The position numbers and the translations under genes were made by a program. The notes beneath the pieces were generated by a model. That model did no database searches and was not told the origin of the DNA. It saw only the letters and a list, made by a program, of their open reading frames with translations. From positions 3,972,001-4,036,000 of the forward strand of contig NZ_CAESCH010000001.1 in NCBI RefSeq assembly GCF_903166545.1: a DNA stretch of 64,000 bases, given 5' to 3'. The DNA comes from Metabacillus schmidteae (GTDB lineage Bacteria; Bacillota; Bacilli; Bacillales; Bacillaceae). Below are positions 16,789 to 26,320 of this stretch, in pieces (the stretch's first letter is position 1; every line of letters begins with the position of its first letter).

Positions 16789-19428
16789 TTATAAAACGGA
16801 TTCAACCCATTCTTCGACATATTTAAGTGCTTCTGGTAACTTTTCAGGGAGTTTAGCTCCTGCTTGGGCCATTTCAGGACGACCGCCACCTTTTCCACCA
16901 CAGCGTTCTGCCACTTCTTTTATTAGTTTTCCAGCATGATACCCTTTGTCGACAAGATCCTTCGTAACACCTGCAACAAGGTTCACTTTTCCATCTTCAC
17001 TAGCTCCGAGAACAACAATAGCTGATTGCAATTTGTTTTTCAAGTCATCCATCATTCCTCGAAGACTATTCATGTCTTTTGCATTCACTTTTGCTGCCAA
17101 AACTGTTACACCATTTACTGTGACAGCTTGATCAACAACACTACCTGCTTCTAAATTTCCAAGCTTAGTTGTTAAAGATTCATTTTCACGCTGTAGTGCA
17201 CGATAATCCTGTAATAAACCAGTTAATCTTGTCACGATATCTCTTGGATTCGATTTTAGAAGGTCTGCTGCTTCTTGAAGTCTAGCATACTGATCATTTG
17301 TTAACTCATAGGCTGCTTTCCCCGTTACAGCTTCAATTCGTCTTGTCCCTGCTCCAATTCCTGTTTCTGTCAAAATTTTAAAAATACCAATTGAAGAAGT
17401 GTTCTGAACGTGACAACCACCACATAGTTCTAAGCTGTAGCTACCAACTTGAACGACGCGAACAATATTCCCATACTTTTCTCCAAATAGTGCCATTGCA
17501 CCCATCTCTTTTGCTTCCGTTAATGATTTATAATCAATTTGAACATCAATACTTTTCCAAATTTGCTCGTTAACCATTTGTTCGATTCGTGTTAATTCCT
17601 CTTGTGTAACTTGTCCGAAATGAGAAAAGTCAAAACGCAAACGATCTGCTGTTACTAATGAACCTGCTTGATTAACATGTGTACCCAACACATCTTTTAG
17701 AGCTTGATGTAATAAATGTGTTGCGGTATGGTTCTTCACAACACCACTTCGATTTTCTTCTTGAACGTTTGCAGTAAATTGATCACCAGTAGTAATTGTG
17801 CCACTTTCTACGATTACATTATGGAGATTCTGACCGTTAGGAGCTTTCTGAACATCTTTAACCTTTATGACAGCTTTTTCACTTGAAAGAGTACCAATAT
17901 CCGCTATCTGTCCACCGCTCTCAGCGTAGAATGGAGTTTGATCAAGAATTAATTGAATTTCTTCACCTTCATGAGCTTCTTGAATGACATCTCCATTTTT
18001 TACAATAACAATAGCTGTTGCATTCTCAACAACCAATTGATCATACCCTACAAATTTACTTTCGAGTTTAATTTCACCTAACATTCCACCTTGAACCTGC
18101 ATAGAATCAACTTTTTGCATAGCTGCTCGTGCACGATCACGTTGTCGTTCCATTTCGGTTTCGAAGCCTTCTTGGTCAATTTTCATACCCTCTTCTTCAG
18201 CATACTCTTCCGTTAATTCAACAGGGAATCCGTATGTATCATATAAACGGAATACATCCTCTCCAGGGATGACATCATTGCCTTTTTCTTTTTGGGTTTT
18301 CATTACTTCACTTAAAATTGCCAGACCTTCGTTTAATGTTTCATGGAAGCGTTCCTCTTCATTCTTAATAACCTTTTGAATAAATTCTGTCTTTACCTTT
18401 ACCTCCGGATAGAAATCAACCATAATTTCAGCAACTACAGGAACCAGCTCATACATGAACGGACGATTAATATTGATTTGCTTAGCATATCGAACAGCTC
18501 TTCTTAACAAACGTCGCAGCACGTACCCACGGCCTTCATTTGATGGAAGAGCACCATCACTAATAGCAAAACTAACAGTACGGACATGGTCAGCAATTAC
18601 TTTAAAAGCAACGTCTTTTTCTTGATCTTTTCGATACTGTTCACCTGAAATTTGCTCAGTTGCTCTAATGATCGGAATAAAGAGATCAGTATCGAAATTT
18701 GTTGGGACATTTTGAATGACAGATACCATACGTTCTAATCCCATTCCGGTATCAATGTTTTTCTTTGGAAGCGGTGTATAGGTTCCATCCGGGTTATGAT
18801 TAAATTGAGAAAATACAAGATTCCATACTTCAAGATAACGTTCATTTTCTCCACCAGGATATAACTCAGGGTCACTTTGATCGTTACCATATTCTTCGCC
18901 ACGATCATAGAAAATTTCTGTATTTGGCCCACTCGGTCCCTCACCAATATCCCAGAAGTTCCCTTCTAAACGGATAATACGCTCCTCCGGAATACCGATT
19001 TTGTCTTTCCAAATATCAAATGCTTCATGATCCTCAGGGTGAATCGTAACAGAAAGCTTCTCTGGATCAAACCCAATCCATTTCTCATCCGTAAGGAATT
19101 CCCAAGCCCATTCAATTGCTTCCACTTTAAAATAGTCACCAATTGAAAAGTTCCCTAACATTTCAAAGAATGTATGGTGTCTTGCTGTTTTACCGACATT
19201 TTCAATATCGTTTGTTCTGATAGATTTTTGGGCATTACATATTCTTGGATTTGCTGGAATAACACGACCATCAAAGTATTTTTTTAATGTTGCCACCCCA
19301 CTATTAATCCAAAGTAATGTTGGATCTTCGTGAGGAACGAGTGATGCACTCGGTTCAACATCATGGCCTTTTTCTTTAAAGAAATCTAAAAACATTTGTC
19401 GAACTTCTGCAGATTGTAAATTTCTCAT
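16789..19428 (-). CDS. alaS: Alanyl-tRNA synthetase
   Basis: 879 residues, the normal bacterial length. Class II catalytic core at the N-terminus ([31 protein letters not shown]). The editing domain has [11 protein letters not shown] and CGGCHVQN, supplying the Zn-binding His and Cys residues, and the C-Ala/DHHA1 domain has [14 protein letters not shown]. The ATG at 19428 has AGGAGG at 7 bases; a longer frame to 19524 lies within the leader. Expression is controlled by the T-box leader at 19585-19822, with an additional inverted repeat between the two. Confidence 0.98.
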   Translation of the reverse strand: MRNLQSAEVRQMFLDFFKEKGHDVEPSASLVPHEDPTLLWINSGVATLKKYFDGRVIPANPRICNAQKSIRTNDIENVGKTARHHTFFEMLGNFSIGDYFKVEAIEWAWEFLTDEKWIGFDPEKLSVTIHPEDHEAFDIWKDKIGIPEERIIRLEGNFWDIGEGPSGPNTEIFYDRGEEYGNDQSDPELYPGGENERYLEVWNLVFSQFNHNPDGTYTPLPKKNIDTGMGLERMVSVIQNVPTNFDTDLFIPIIRATEQISGEQYRKDQEKDVAFKVIADHVRTVSFAISDGALPSNEGRGYVLRRLLRRAVRYAKQININRPFMYELVPVVAEIMVDFYPEVKVKTEFIQKVIKNEEERFHETLNEGLAILSEVMKTQKEKGNDVIPGEDVFRLYDTYGFPVELTEEYAEEEGMKIDQEGFETEMERQRDRARAAMQKVDSMQVQGGMLGEIKLESKFVGYDQLVVENATAIVIVKNGDVIQEAHEGEEIQLILDQTPFYAESGGQIADIGTLSSEKAVIKVKDVQKAPNGQNLHNVIVESGTITTGDQFTANVQEENRSGVVKNHTATHLLHQALKDVLGTHVNQAGSLVTADRLRFDFSHFGQVTQEELTRIEQMVNEQIWKSIDVQIDYKSLTEAKEMGAMALFGEKYGNIVRVVQVGSYSLELCGGCHVQNTSSIGIFKILTETGIGAGTRRIEAVTGKAAYELTNDQYARLQEAADLLKSNPRDIVTRLTGLLQDYRALQRENESLTTKLGNLEAGSVVDQAVTVNGVTVLAAKVNAKDMNSLRGMMDDLKNKLQSAIVVLGASEDGKVNLVAGVTKDLVDKGYHAGKLIKEVAERCGGKGGGRPEMAQAGAKLPEKLPEALKYVEEWVESVL

Positions 19429-19487
19429 ATGTATCCTCCTTAATTTCTTATTTCTAAAATTTGTTGCTAAGTAATTAGTATTGTGCA

Positions 19488-19527
19488 AGGTTGAATGCAG
19501 CTTTAGGGTGCTCACTTCATTCAACCT
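19488..19527 (-). repeat. Inverted repeat in the alaS leader, possible repeat remnant
   Basis: AGGTTGAAT (19488-19496) and its exact complement ATTCAACCT (19519-19527) flank 22 bases. The sequence continuing rightwards (TAAACAGTT...ACTGTCAAACAACAA) resembles the right flank of the repeat at 51576-51706 (TAAATAGTT...ACTGTTAAAAAACAA). It sits between the T-box terminator and the alaS ribosome site, so it is transcribed in the leader. Confidence 0.6.
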
Positions 19528-19584
19528 AAACAGTTCCTTCTTAGTAAACTGTCAAACAACAATTTTGTAAAAGATCGCCTACAC

Positions 19585-19822
19585 AAAAAACTCTCATCTC
19601 TGTGAAAAGAAATCCTCTTAACACAGGGACGAGAGTTAGCTCGCGGTACCACCCTGATTATGGACATACGCCCATCACCTTTATTACAAACCGTAACGTG
19701 GTTTAATACGGCAGGTTTTTCTGCACTTAGGATTAGCTTTCTGCTGTCCTTACTTTAGAATTTCTCTCAGCCGTGAAAATTCCTCTCTTAAAAGCGGTAT
19801 CAGCATACTTCTTTCCATCATT
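19585..19822 (-). promoter_or_regulatory. T-box riboswitch leader of alaS
   Basis: The conserved T-box AGGGTGGTACCGCG reads on the minus strand from 19655. Its arm continues into CTCTCGTCCCTGTG, which pairs with CACAGAGATGAGAG followed by six T (terminator about 19585-19636). Uncharged tRNA-Ala would stabilise the antiterminator. The 5' boundary is approximate. An alanine GCN specifier is presumably in the stem I region (about 19740-19810), but its exact codon was not assigned. Confidence 0.93.
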
Positions 19823-19871
19823 GTTTTATCCTTATTCTACCCTAGAATTATAGACAAGCGTTTTCTAAATG

Positions 19872-20933
19872 TCAATGTTGTCTTTTCAATAAAGCAAGAT
19901 GAACAATCATAACCTTTAAAATTACTATGACAGGTACCGCTAACATTAATCCAACTACTCCTCCAATTTCCCCTCCTGCAAGCAACGCAAGCATAATAAC
20001 GATGGGATGCATATGAAGGCTTTTTCCTACAATTAGCGGTCCTAGTATATTTCCTTCAATAAATTGTAGACTTGCAATAATAACAATAACCACAATGACA
20101 GTTTTAGTCGACATCGTTGCTGCAATAATTAATGCAGGAACTGCACCAATGACAGGCCCAAAATAAGGAATAATATTTGTTGTGCCAATTAATAGTCCAA
20201 GAATTAACGGATATTTAACATGAAAAAACCATAACGCTAAAAAAGCTAAAGTCCCAATAATGAGGCAGACAAATAGTTGACCACGAATATAATTGCCTAA
20301 GGAATGATCAATATCTTTTAAAAACTGAATGGAACCACTTCTCCACCTGCGAGGAGTTAAATACCATGCCGCTCTTTTGATTTGCTCATAATCCTTTAAC
20401 ATATAAAAGACAAGGAAGGGAATAATTGCAATTAATAGCATATAATCAAAAATCCCCTTCAGGCTATTAATAACCATTTCAATCGTAACAGCCAGCCATT
20501 CTTCCGTTTTACTAAACATTTGTTCAATCCGATCGTGAACTCCTACCGGCCATGTATCTGTGTGATCATGAATCGAATCCATCCACTTATTATAAGTTAA
20601 CGTAAACTGCGGAAAGTTTTCAGACAAGTCTCTAAGCTGACTTATTAAGACAGGGACTCCCCGATAAAAGCCATATCCGATTAATCCAAAAAATAAAAGA
20701 TATATAATAAGAATCGATATTGGCCTGGGCAAGCCCTTACGATGAAGCTTTTCAACCACAGGGTGAAGTAAATAAGTTATAAAAGCACTTATTAGAAATG
20801 GAATCATAACTGCTTTAAACATAAATAAAAAAGGAGCCCATAAAGAGTAAAGCTTTAAAAAGATATATACGGATAATAAGGCTAATAATAAGATTGATAT
20901 TTGCATCAGCCATTTAATATGTTTCTCTCTCAT
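19872..20933 (-). CDS. yrrI: AI-2E family transporter YrrI
   Basis: A 353-residue polytopic membrane protein of the AI-2E (PerM) family with about eight hydrophobic segments. The family C-terminal signature is GLLIGTTNIIPYFGPVIGAVPALIIA, then GNILGPLIVGKSLHMHPIVIMLALLAGGEIGGVVGLMLAVPV. Members have been linked to export of small molecules or Na+/H+ exchange, but substrates of the Bacillus proteins are mostly unknown. The ATG follows AGGAGGAG. It lies upstream of the alaS leader, as in B. subtilis. The IS at 20994 lies just outside its 5' end, so its promoter may have been displaced. Confidence 0.9.
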   Translation of the reverse strand: MREKHIKWLMQISILLLALLSVYIFLKLYSLWAPFLFMFKAVMIPFLISAFITYLLHPVVEKLHRKGLPRPISILIIYLLFFGLIGYGFYRGVPVLISQLRDLSENFPQFTLTYNKWMDSIHDHTDTWPVGVHDRIEQMFSKTEEWLAVTIEMVINSLKGIFDYMLLIAIIPFLVFYMLKDYEQIKRAAWYLTPRRWRSGSIQFLKDIDHSLGNYIRGQLFVCLIIGTLAFLALWFFHVKYPLILGLLIGTTNIIPYFGPVIGAVPALIIAATMSTKTVIVVIVIIASLQFIEGNILGPLIVGKSLHMHPIVIMLALLAGGEIGGVVGLMLAVPVIVILKVMIVHLALLKRQH

Positions 20934-21088
20934 ATAACTCCTCCTTTACTATTAGTAGTTTGGAGGGTAATAACAAATTTATACATTTAAAAAGGAGGCT
21001 GACCCAAAAGTCTAGATTTTAGACCTTGGGCTAGCCTTTTTTCATACTTTTATCTTTTTAAATCAGATAAACGTAAAAACCGGGACGT

Positions 21089-21206
21089 TCCATTGCGCTC
21101 CAGACACTTGCTTTCCGCGGGGAGGAAGCTGAGCCTCCTCGCCTTCGGCTGTGGGGTCTCAGCCTTTCCTCACTTCCCGCAGGAGTCAAGTGTCTTACGC
21201 TTCATT
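21089..21206. repeat. GC-rich imperfect palindromic repeat inside the IS left arm
   Basis: Marked by higher GC than its surroundings and nested inverted repeats. GACACTTG (21103-21110) pairs with CAAGTGTC (21187-21194), and GAGGAAGCTGAG pairs with CTCAGCCTTTCCTC. The blocks GCTTTCCG, TGAGCCTCCTCG, GGGGTCTCA and AGGAGTC are shared with the repeat at 51576-51706. It lies between the left IS end and the transposase start. Confidence 0.8.
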
Positions 21207-21352
21207 CCACTATCGATCTAAAATTATATTCATAGAAGCAAAACCCCTACGAAAACAGTCTTTTTTAAAGAATAATTAAACAACAAAAAAATCGCCCCAT
21301 TTTGTATAATTAAGTTACCACACCAAATTATCCAAGAAAGGAACGATTTTTT

Positions 21353-22936
21353 ATGAAATATGATCATATCTCTTTCGTTAATTATAACATGAATCAGTTA
21401 GTTCTTCCATTAAACCTTGAAATTCTCATCCCTCAAAATCATTTATCTACCATTGTCCATGAAGCTGTAGAAAAGCTAGACGATACATTGTTATTTCAAC
21501 CCTACAAAGGTGGTGGACGCCCATCATATCACCCAAAAATGTTACTTAAAGTCATTATTTATGCTTATATACAAAAAATTTACTCAGGAAGACAGACGGA
21601 AAAGTTACTAACCGAAAATATCTACTTTATGTGGTTAAGTGGTAGTCAAACTCCTGATTTTCGTACAATCAATCGGTTTCGATCCGAGCGAATGAAAGAT
21701 ATTATCTATCAAGTCTTCTTTTCAATTGTAGAGTTACTGCGTGAAAAAGGATTAATAAAGCTAGAACACTATTTTGTAGATGGGACTAAGATAGAAGCAA
21801 ATGCAAATCAATATACATTTGTTTGGAGAAAAGCGACAGCGAAATACGAAAATAGTTTAGATGACAAATATCGTCAACTCGCTTTACAAATTGAGCACAT
21901 CCTTGAAGAAGAGGAAAAGTCCGCCCCTTCCGTGGGGCTAGAAGAAAAGCTGAAAGAAACACCGATTACTTCAGAACAGATTGAACATAGTATTAAAAAG
22001 TTAGAAAAACATTTAGAAACAGAACCCAAAAATAAAGAGGCGAAAAAAGTAGTTCGATTACTAAAAAAAGATTATCTTCCTCGTAAAGTGAAATACGAAG
22101 AACAAAATCGACTATTCAATGGAAGAAACAGTTTCTCGAAAACAGATACTGATGCGACCTTTATGAGAATGAAAGAAGATCATATGCGAAATGGGCAATT
22201 AAAACCTGGATATAATGTACAAACAGGAACAGAAGGTCAGTTTATTACGGGATTCTCACTTCATCAAAGAGCAGGTGATCCAAGTTGCTTAATCCCTCAC
22301 CTCAAACACATGGAGGTGCTTGGAGTGAAACCCAAAAAAATAGTTGCCGATTCTGGCTATGGTAGTGAGGAAAACTATGATTTTCTCGAAAGAGAAGGAA
22401 GAACAGCATACATAAAATATAATACGTTTGATCAAGAACAAAAAAGAAGCTGGAAAAAGAAAATAGATCGTGTAGAAAATATGGAGTACGATGAGGAGCT
22501 AGATGAGTTTATTTGTGCAAACAAGCAACGCCTTATTTTTCAGTATGAAACCACAAGAACATCAGATAATGAATATGTATCAATTAAAAGAAGGTATTCT
22601 TGTTTTGAATGTACCGGTTGCCCATTCCAATTAACTTGTGCCAAAGGGAAAGATCAAAAAACAATTACAATATCTCTAGAAAATCAAAGACAACGAAAGG
22701 AGATTCGTGAACGTCTTCAGAGTGAAGAAGGCCGGAAATTATATAGTCAACGAAAATGTGATGTGGAAAGTGTATTTGGACAGTTAAAACACAATCAACA
22801 GTTCAGACGCTTTTCAATGCGTGGTCTCCAAAAAAACACGATTGAATGGGGGCTTCTTTGCGTTGCACATAACTGTAAAAAAATGCAGAAAGCGATAAAA
22901 AGAAATAAAGAAAATGAGGTAAATGGATACCAATAA
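21353..22936 (+). CDS. IS1182-family transposase
   Basis: 527 residues, full length. The N-terminal DUF772-type domain is present (GRPSYHPKMLLKVIIYAYIQKIYSGRQTEKLL...WLSGSQTPDFRTINRFR). The catalytic DDE residues are readable: Asp in YFVDGTKIEANANQY, Asp in KKIVADSGYGSEEN and Glu in KCDVESVFGQLKHNQQFRRF. A Cys cluster (CFECTGCPFQLTC) precedes the last motif. No frameshift or stop is seen, so the element may be active. An AGAAAGGAACG site precedes the ATG. Ten consecutive G (22937-22946) follow the stop. Confidence 0.95.
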   Translation: MKYDHISFVNYNMNQLVLPLNLEILIPQNHLSTIVHEAVEKLDDTLLFQPYKGGGRPSYHPKMLLKVIIYAYIQKIYSGRQTEKLLTENIYFMWLSGSQTPDFRTINRFRSERMKDIIYQVFFSIVELLREKGLIKLEHYFVDGTKIEANANQYTFVWRKATAKYENSLDDKYRQLALQIEHILEEEEKSAPSVGLEEKLKETPITSEQIEHSIKKLEKHLETEPKNKEAKKVVRLLKKDYLPRKVKYEEQNRLFNGRNSFSKTDTDATFMRMKEDHMRNGQLKPGYNVQTGTEGQFITGFSLHQRAGDPSCLIPHLKHMEVLGVKPKKIVADSGYGSEENYDFLEREGRTAYIKYNTFDQEQKRSWKKKIDRVENMEYDEELDEFICANKQRLIFQYETTRTSDNEYVSIKRRYSCFECTGCPFQLTCAKGKDQKTITISLENQRQRKEIRERLQSEEGRKLYSQRKCDVESVFGQLKHNQQFRRFSMRGLQKNTIEWGLLCVAHNCKKMQKAIKRNKENEVNGYQ

Positions 22937-23057
22937 GGGGGGGGGGTAACCCTTTTAGTTGAAAAAAACCACTATTTGGATCTTCTCAAAAACACAAAAG
23001 AAAAGGGTGCTCAAAAAATCGTCATTTAACGACCTTTTGAGTCACCCTCCTCAATTC

Positions 23058-23189
23058 TTAAAACATCTTAGTGATTCGTTTTCTCATTTTTTTCATTGAC
23101 CGATTATTCATCATGTTTGTATTTCGTGCATAACGATAAGCAACTGCACCAAGTCCAAGAGATACTAATGAGGTTAAAGTACGATTCAA
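23058..23189 (-). CDS. yrzQ: YrzQ-family small protein (DUF3918-like)
   Basis: A 43-residue protein starting at TTG (23189) after GGGGAG: (M)NRTLTSLVSLGLGAVAYRYA, then an Asn/Met-rich middle and a basic tail MKKMRKRITKMF. A short hydrophobic N-terminal segment and a highly basic C-terminus match the YrzQ peptides found upstream of yrrI in bacilli. The function is unknown. The IS right end lies 7 bases after the stop, so the original terminator may have been displaced by the IS hairpin. Confidence 0.8.
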   Translation of the reverse strand: MNRTLTSLVSLGLGAVAYRYARNTNMMNNRSMKKMRKRITKMF

Positions 23190-23202
23190 GACAATCTCCC
23201 CT

Positions 23203-23394
23203 TTACATGCTTATTGACCGGTCATCTTCTGAAAATAAATCATCAAGCGAGCTTAACGTTCCATCTTCTTCCACCTGATGAGTTAATATTTTTCCTTTTG
23301 ATACAGATAACTCAATAAAGCAACCCCAGCAGTAATATTGATTTACACCTATCTTTCCAAGGTCTTTACTTCTACAATTTGGACATGAAAACAA
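23203..23394 (-). CDS. yrzR: YrzR-like small zinc-ribbon protein
   Basis: About 63 residues with two CxxC pairs (CPNC near the N-terminus and CWGC about 19 residues on). This is the spacing of a small zinc ribbon, followed by an acidic tail (LDDLFSEDD). A GTG at 23409 directly after the yrrD stop is in frame but lacks a ribosome site. GAGGTG is spaced for a TTG at 23394, giving (M)FSCPNCRSK. Position between yrrD and yrzQ matches YrzR of B. subtilis. The role is unknown; nucleic-acid or protein binding is possible. Confidence 0.78.
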   Translation of the reverse strand: MFSCPNCRSKDLGKIGVNQYYCWGCFIELSVSKGKILTHQVEEDGTLSSLDDLFSEDDRSISM

Positions 23395-23409
23395 TTGGGC
23401 ACACCTCAC

Positions 23410-23886
23410 TCACATTAAATCAATGACGATCGCATCTTTGCTTATTGTAAATGGTTCACCAGATGCTTTAACCACTTTTTTACCTTCGGCGATATCTGCA
23501 AAAAAACCGTCCGTCAATTCGTATGCCTCAATTGTGCCCAATGTTTCTGAAAAATATACGTCATCTAACAATCCTAATTTGTTTCCCTCTTTTGTTAAGA
23601 CTGCTTTATTTTCTAAGTCATTATAGGTGTTATAAGTATATTGTTTCTTCATATCCTGAATAGATAAAAGAGAATCAAGTTGTTCAACCATGACTCCATT
23701 TTCTCCAATTGAATAGATCGACTGAATTGGAATAAATTTATCACGATGAAACAAGCCTTTTCCTTCCATCATAAGTCCAAAAATAAAGCCTTTGGAAGAT
23801 AAGCACAAATTTGTTACATGCCCTAATATAGTTGCATCATTGTTACAGTATACCGGTAGCCCTTTGAGCTTTGAAAATGTCCGCAA
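23410..23886 (-). CDS. yrrD: PRC-barrel domain protein YrrD
   Basis: About 158 residues forming two PRC-barrel-like halves (GLPVYCNNDATILGHVTNLCL... and ENKAVLTKEGNKLGLLDDVYFSETLGTIEAYELTDGFFADIAEGKK). PRC barrels occur in photosynthetic reaction centre H subunits, RimM and spore YlmC/YmxH proteins. The function of YrrD is not established. Starts are possible at 23910 and 23892 (ATG). GGTGGAG abuts the latter and is best spaced for a TTG at 23886, giving (M)RTFSKLKGLPV. It lies directly after recD2. Confidence 0.85.
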   Translation of the reverse strand: MRTFSKLKGLPVYCNNDATILGHVTNLCLSSKGFIFGLMMEGKGLFHRDKFIPIQSIYSIGENGVMVEQLDSLLSIQDMKKQYTYNTYNDLENKAVLTKEGNKLGLLDDVYFSETLGTIEAYELTDGFFADIAEGKKVVKASGEPFTISKDAIVIDLM

Positions 23887-23912
23887 AGTCATCTCCACCT
23901 TTCCGAACATTC

Positions 23913-26294
23913 TTATGTTTCGCTAGGCTCCATGAAGTCATACGGTGTAAGGTTTTCCATGCCAATATTTGCATCAGTGAGGGGGAAAGGTAACTCCTTT
24001 TGCAGTTCATCCATTTCAGGATCAGAAACCATTCCACTTAATTTTTGCATTAAGCTTGTTTGCCGGTCTGAGCTGTCATTATTTGACACGCCCCATTGAA
24101 GAGCCTCTAACTCGCCACATATCACAAGTGATCGCTTACTTCTAGTTACTGCCGTATAAATTAAATTCCGCCTTAGCATCCGATAATATCCTTTTACAAT
24201 TGGTAACACAACGATTGGAAATTCACTACCTTGAGATTTATGTATAGAACAACAAAATGCATGTGTGAATTGATTGAAATCTTGTTTTGTATAGGTAACC
24301 TCATTTCCATCAAAGGAAATAACGATCATATCCTCTTTTTCTGTATTTTCTTTCGCATAGAAAATTGAGACGATTTCTCCAATATCTCCATTAAATACAT
24401 TACTTTCAGGTTGATTTACCAGCTGAAGAACTTTATCTCCATTTCGATAAACTACTTCTCCAAACTTCATTTCTCTTTTTCCCGGAGATTTAGGATTAAA
24501 TAATTCTTGAAGTAATTTATTTAGTTGGTCAATTCCTGCCGCACCTCTGTACATCGGTGCTAATACTTGAATATCCTTTGCCGAATATCCCTTATTTATT
24601 GCACTTTTAATGATCTTTTCAATTACATCTTTCATTTGAGCTTGTGAACAGCGAATAAATGATCGATCTGAAGTTGGTTTGGCAATATTTTGCGGCAATT
24701 TGCCTGTTTTCATTTCATGGGCAAGTTCAATAATGGATGAGCCTTCCGCTTGACGGTAGATATCTGTTAATCGGACAGTTGGAATCATTTTAGAAGACAG
24801 GAAATCACGTAATACTTGTCCAGGTCCTACCGATGGAAGCTGATCTTCATCCCCAACCATAATGACTTGTATTTCCTTAGGCAATGCTTTGAACAATTGA
24901 TTTGCAATCCATATATCGACCATGGATACCTCATCAACAATCAGAAGTTTTCCAGCAATTGGATTGTCTTCATCATGTTCAAAACCATCAGCTCCATTCC
25001 ATTTTAACAAACGGTGGATCGTAACTGCCGGCATGCCTGTCGCTTCACTCATACGTTTAGCAGCACGTCCAGTTGGGGCAACAAGCAAAATTGGAAATGG
25101 TTCTTCCTTTTTATAATCTTTTGGGTCAAGAGAACAGCCATGTAAGTCAGAATATAGTTCAACAATTCCTTTAATAACAGTTGTTTTGCCCGTTCCCGGA
25201 CCTCCCGTAAGCAAAAGCATTGGTGACATTAATGCTTTTTGGATGGCATCCTTTTGAGAAGGGGCATATTGAACCTTCATTCTTTCTTCAAGTTGGCCTA
25301 GTGATAATAAAAACTCGGATTCAGGAAATAATTCATCATACTCAGTTTGCTCCAAGACCTTTTTTACATTCTTAACTAATCCTTGTTCAGCAAAGTAAAG
25401 AGATGGGAGATATGCGCGCTCTTCTTCTATCATCAGCTTGCCTTCTTCACCTAAGGCAACAATTTCCGTTGCAATGTCTGTCTCATGGATAACAGCTTGC
25501 TTCGAGTGATCCAGTAATTCCTTTGCTTTTACAATTAACTGTTCAAGTTTTAAATAAACATGACCTTCTTGTAAACATAATTGTTCAATAATAAAATGAC
25601 ATGCTGCTTTAATTCGTTCAGAGTCTTTTCCGGAAATACCCAGCTGTTTTCCGAGTTCATCAGCCCTTACAAAACCAATACCCTCAATATCTTGCACAAG
25701 CTGATAAGGATTTTTTTGGACTATTGATAATGTTTCATCTTTATAGGTTTGATAAATTTTCATGGCCAATTGTGGTCCAAAACCAAATTGATTTAATGCA
25801 ATCATAATCTGCTCAAGACCTTGATGAGAAACTAAAGCATCGACCAATTGTTTTGCTTTTTCTTTATTTACCTTGGGAATATCATCTAAGATCGCAGGAT
25901 TTTGGAGAATTTTAGAAATGGCTGATTCCCCCAATTTCTCTACAATCGCTTCAGCTGTTTTTTTTCCGATGCCCTTAAAAAGGTCACTTGAAAGATACTG
26001 GACAATCCCTTCTTTAGTTTGAGGAATTTCCTTACGAAAGTGTTCAGTTTGAAACTGAAGACCAAATTTAGGATGATTTGTGAAAGAGCCAAAAAACGTA
26101 TAAAGATCATCTTCATGCAGGAGTGGAAAATACCCTGTAACCGTTATTTCTTTATCTTCAATGTTCTCACTTGTATCATGAACTCTTACTTTTAGGACAG
26201 AATACAAATTTTGCTCATTATGAAAGATTACAACTTTCACTAGCCCTTTTACATAGCGTTCATTTTCCCCAAATAAATCGGCACTCTCCTGCAT
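23913..26294 (-). CDS. recD2: ATP-dependent RecD2 helicase (YrrC)
   Basis: A 5'-3' DNA helicase of superfamily 1B, acting without RecBC in replication restart and repair. About 793 residues. The N-terminal region contains helix-hairpin-helix repeats (FKGIGKKTAEAIVEKLG; IEGIGFVRADELGKQLG). Then come Walker A GGPGTGKTTVIKG, LLVAPTGRAAKRM, Walker B LIVDEVSMVD, MVGDEDQLPSVGPGQVLRD and the C-terminal HAFCCSIHKSQGSEF with VTRSKRSLVICG. The frame opens at a GTG (26312), but AAAGGAGA is spaced for the ATG at 26294. The spacing to yrrB (26 bases) suggests co-transcription. Confidence 0.96.
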   Translation of the reverse strand: MQESADLFGENERYVKGLVKVVIFHNEQNLYSVLKVRVHDTSENIEDKEITVTGYFPLLHEDDLYTFFGSFTNHPKFGLQFQTEHFRKEIPQTKEGIVQYLSSDLFKGIGKKTAEAIVEKLGESAISKILQNPAILDDIPKVNKEKAKQLVDALVSHQGLEQIMIALNQFGFGPQLAMKIYQTYKDETLSIVQKNPYQLVQDIEGIGFVRADELGKQLGISGKDSERIKAACHFIIEQLCLQEGHVYLKLEQLIVKAKELLDHSKQAVIHETDIATEIVALGEEGKLMIEEERAYLPSLYFAEQGLVKNVKKVLEQTEYDELFPESEFLLSLGQLEERMKVQYAPSQKDAIQKALMSPMLLLTGGPGTGKTTVIKGIVELYSDLHGCSLDPKDYKKEEPFPILLVAPTGRAAKRMSEATGMPAVTIHRLLKWNGADGFEHDEDNPIAGKLLIVDEVSMVDIWIANQLFKALPKEIQVIMVGDEDQLPSVGPGQVLRDFLSSKMIPTVRLTDIYRQAEGSSIIELAHEMKTGKLPQNIAKPTSDRSFIRCSQAQMKDVIEKIIKSAINKGYSAKDIQVLAPMYRGAAGIDQLNKLLQELFNPKSPGKREMKFGEVVYRNGDKVLQLVNQPESNVFNGDIGEIVSIFYAKENTEKEDMIVISFDGNEVTYTKQDFNQFTHAFCCSIHKSQGSEFPIVVLPIVKGYYRMLRRNLIYTAVTRSKRSLVICGELEALQWGVSNNDSSDRQTSLMQKLSGMVSDPEMDELQKELPFPLTDANIGMENLTPYDFMEPSET

Positions 26295-26320
26295 AAACGG
26301 TTCTCCTTTCACTAATTAAA

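Larger units (their letters stand above)
20994..23050 (+). mobile_element. IS1182-family insertion sequence
   Basis: The terminal inverted repeats are about 19 bases: the left end begins GGAGGCTGACCCAAAAG at 20994, and the right end reads GGAGGGTGACTCAAAAG on the minus strand from 23050. Each end also folds into its own hairpin. The left one spans about 20990-21046 and ends in a T run; the right one spans about 23003-23050. A single full-length transposase is inside. No clear target-site duplication is visible, and the right end is only 7 bases from the yrzQ stop. The left non-coding part holds a GC-rich repeat. Confidence 0.88.
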
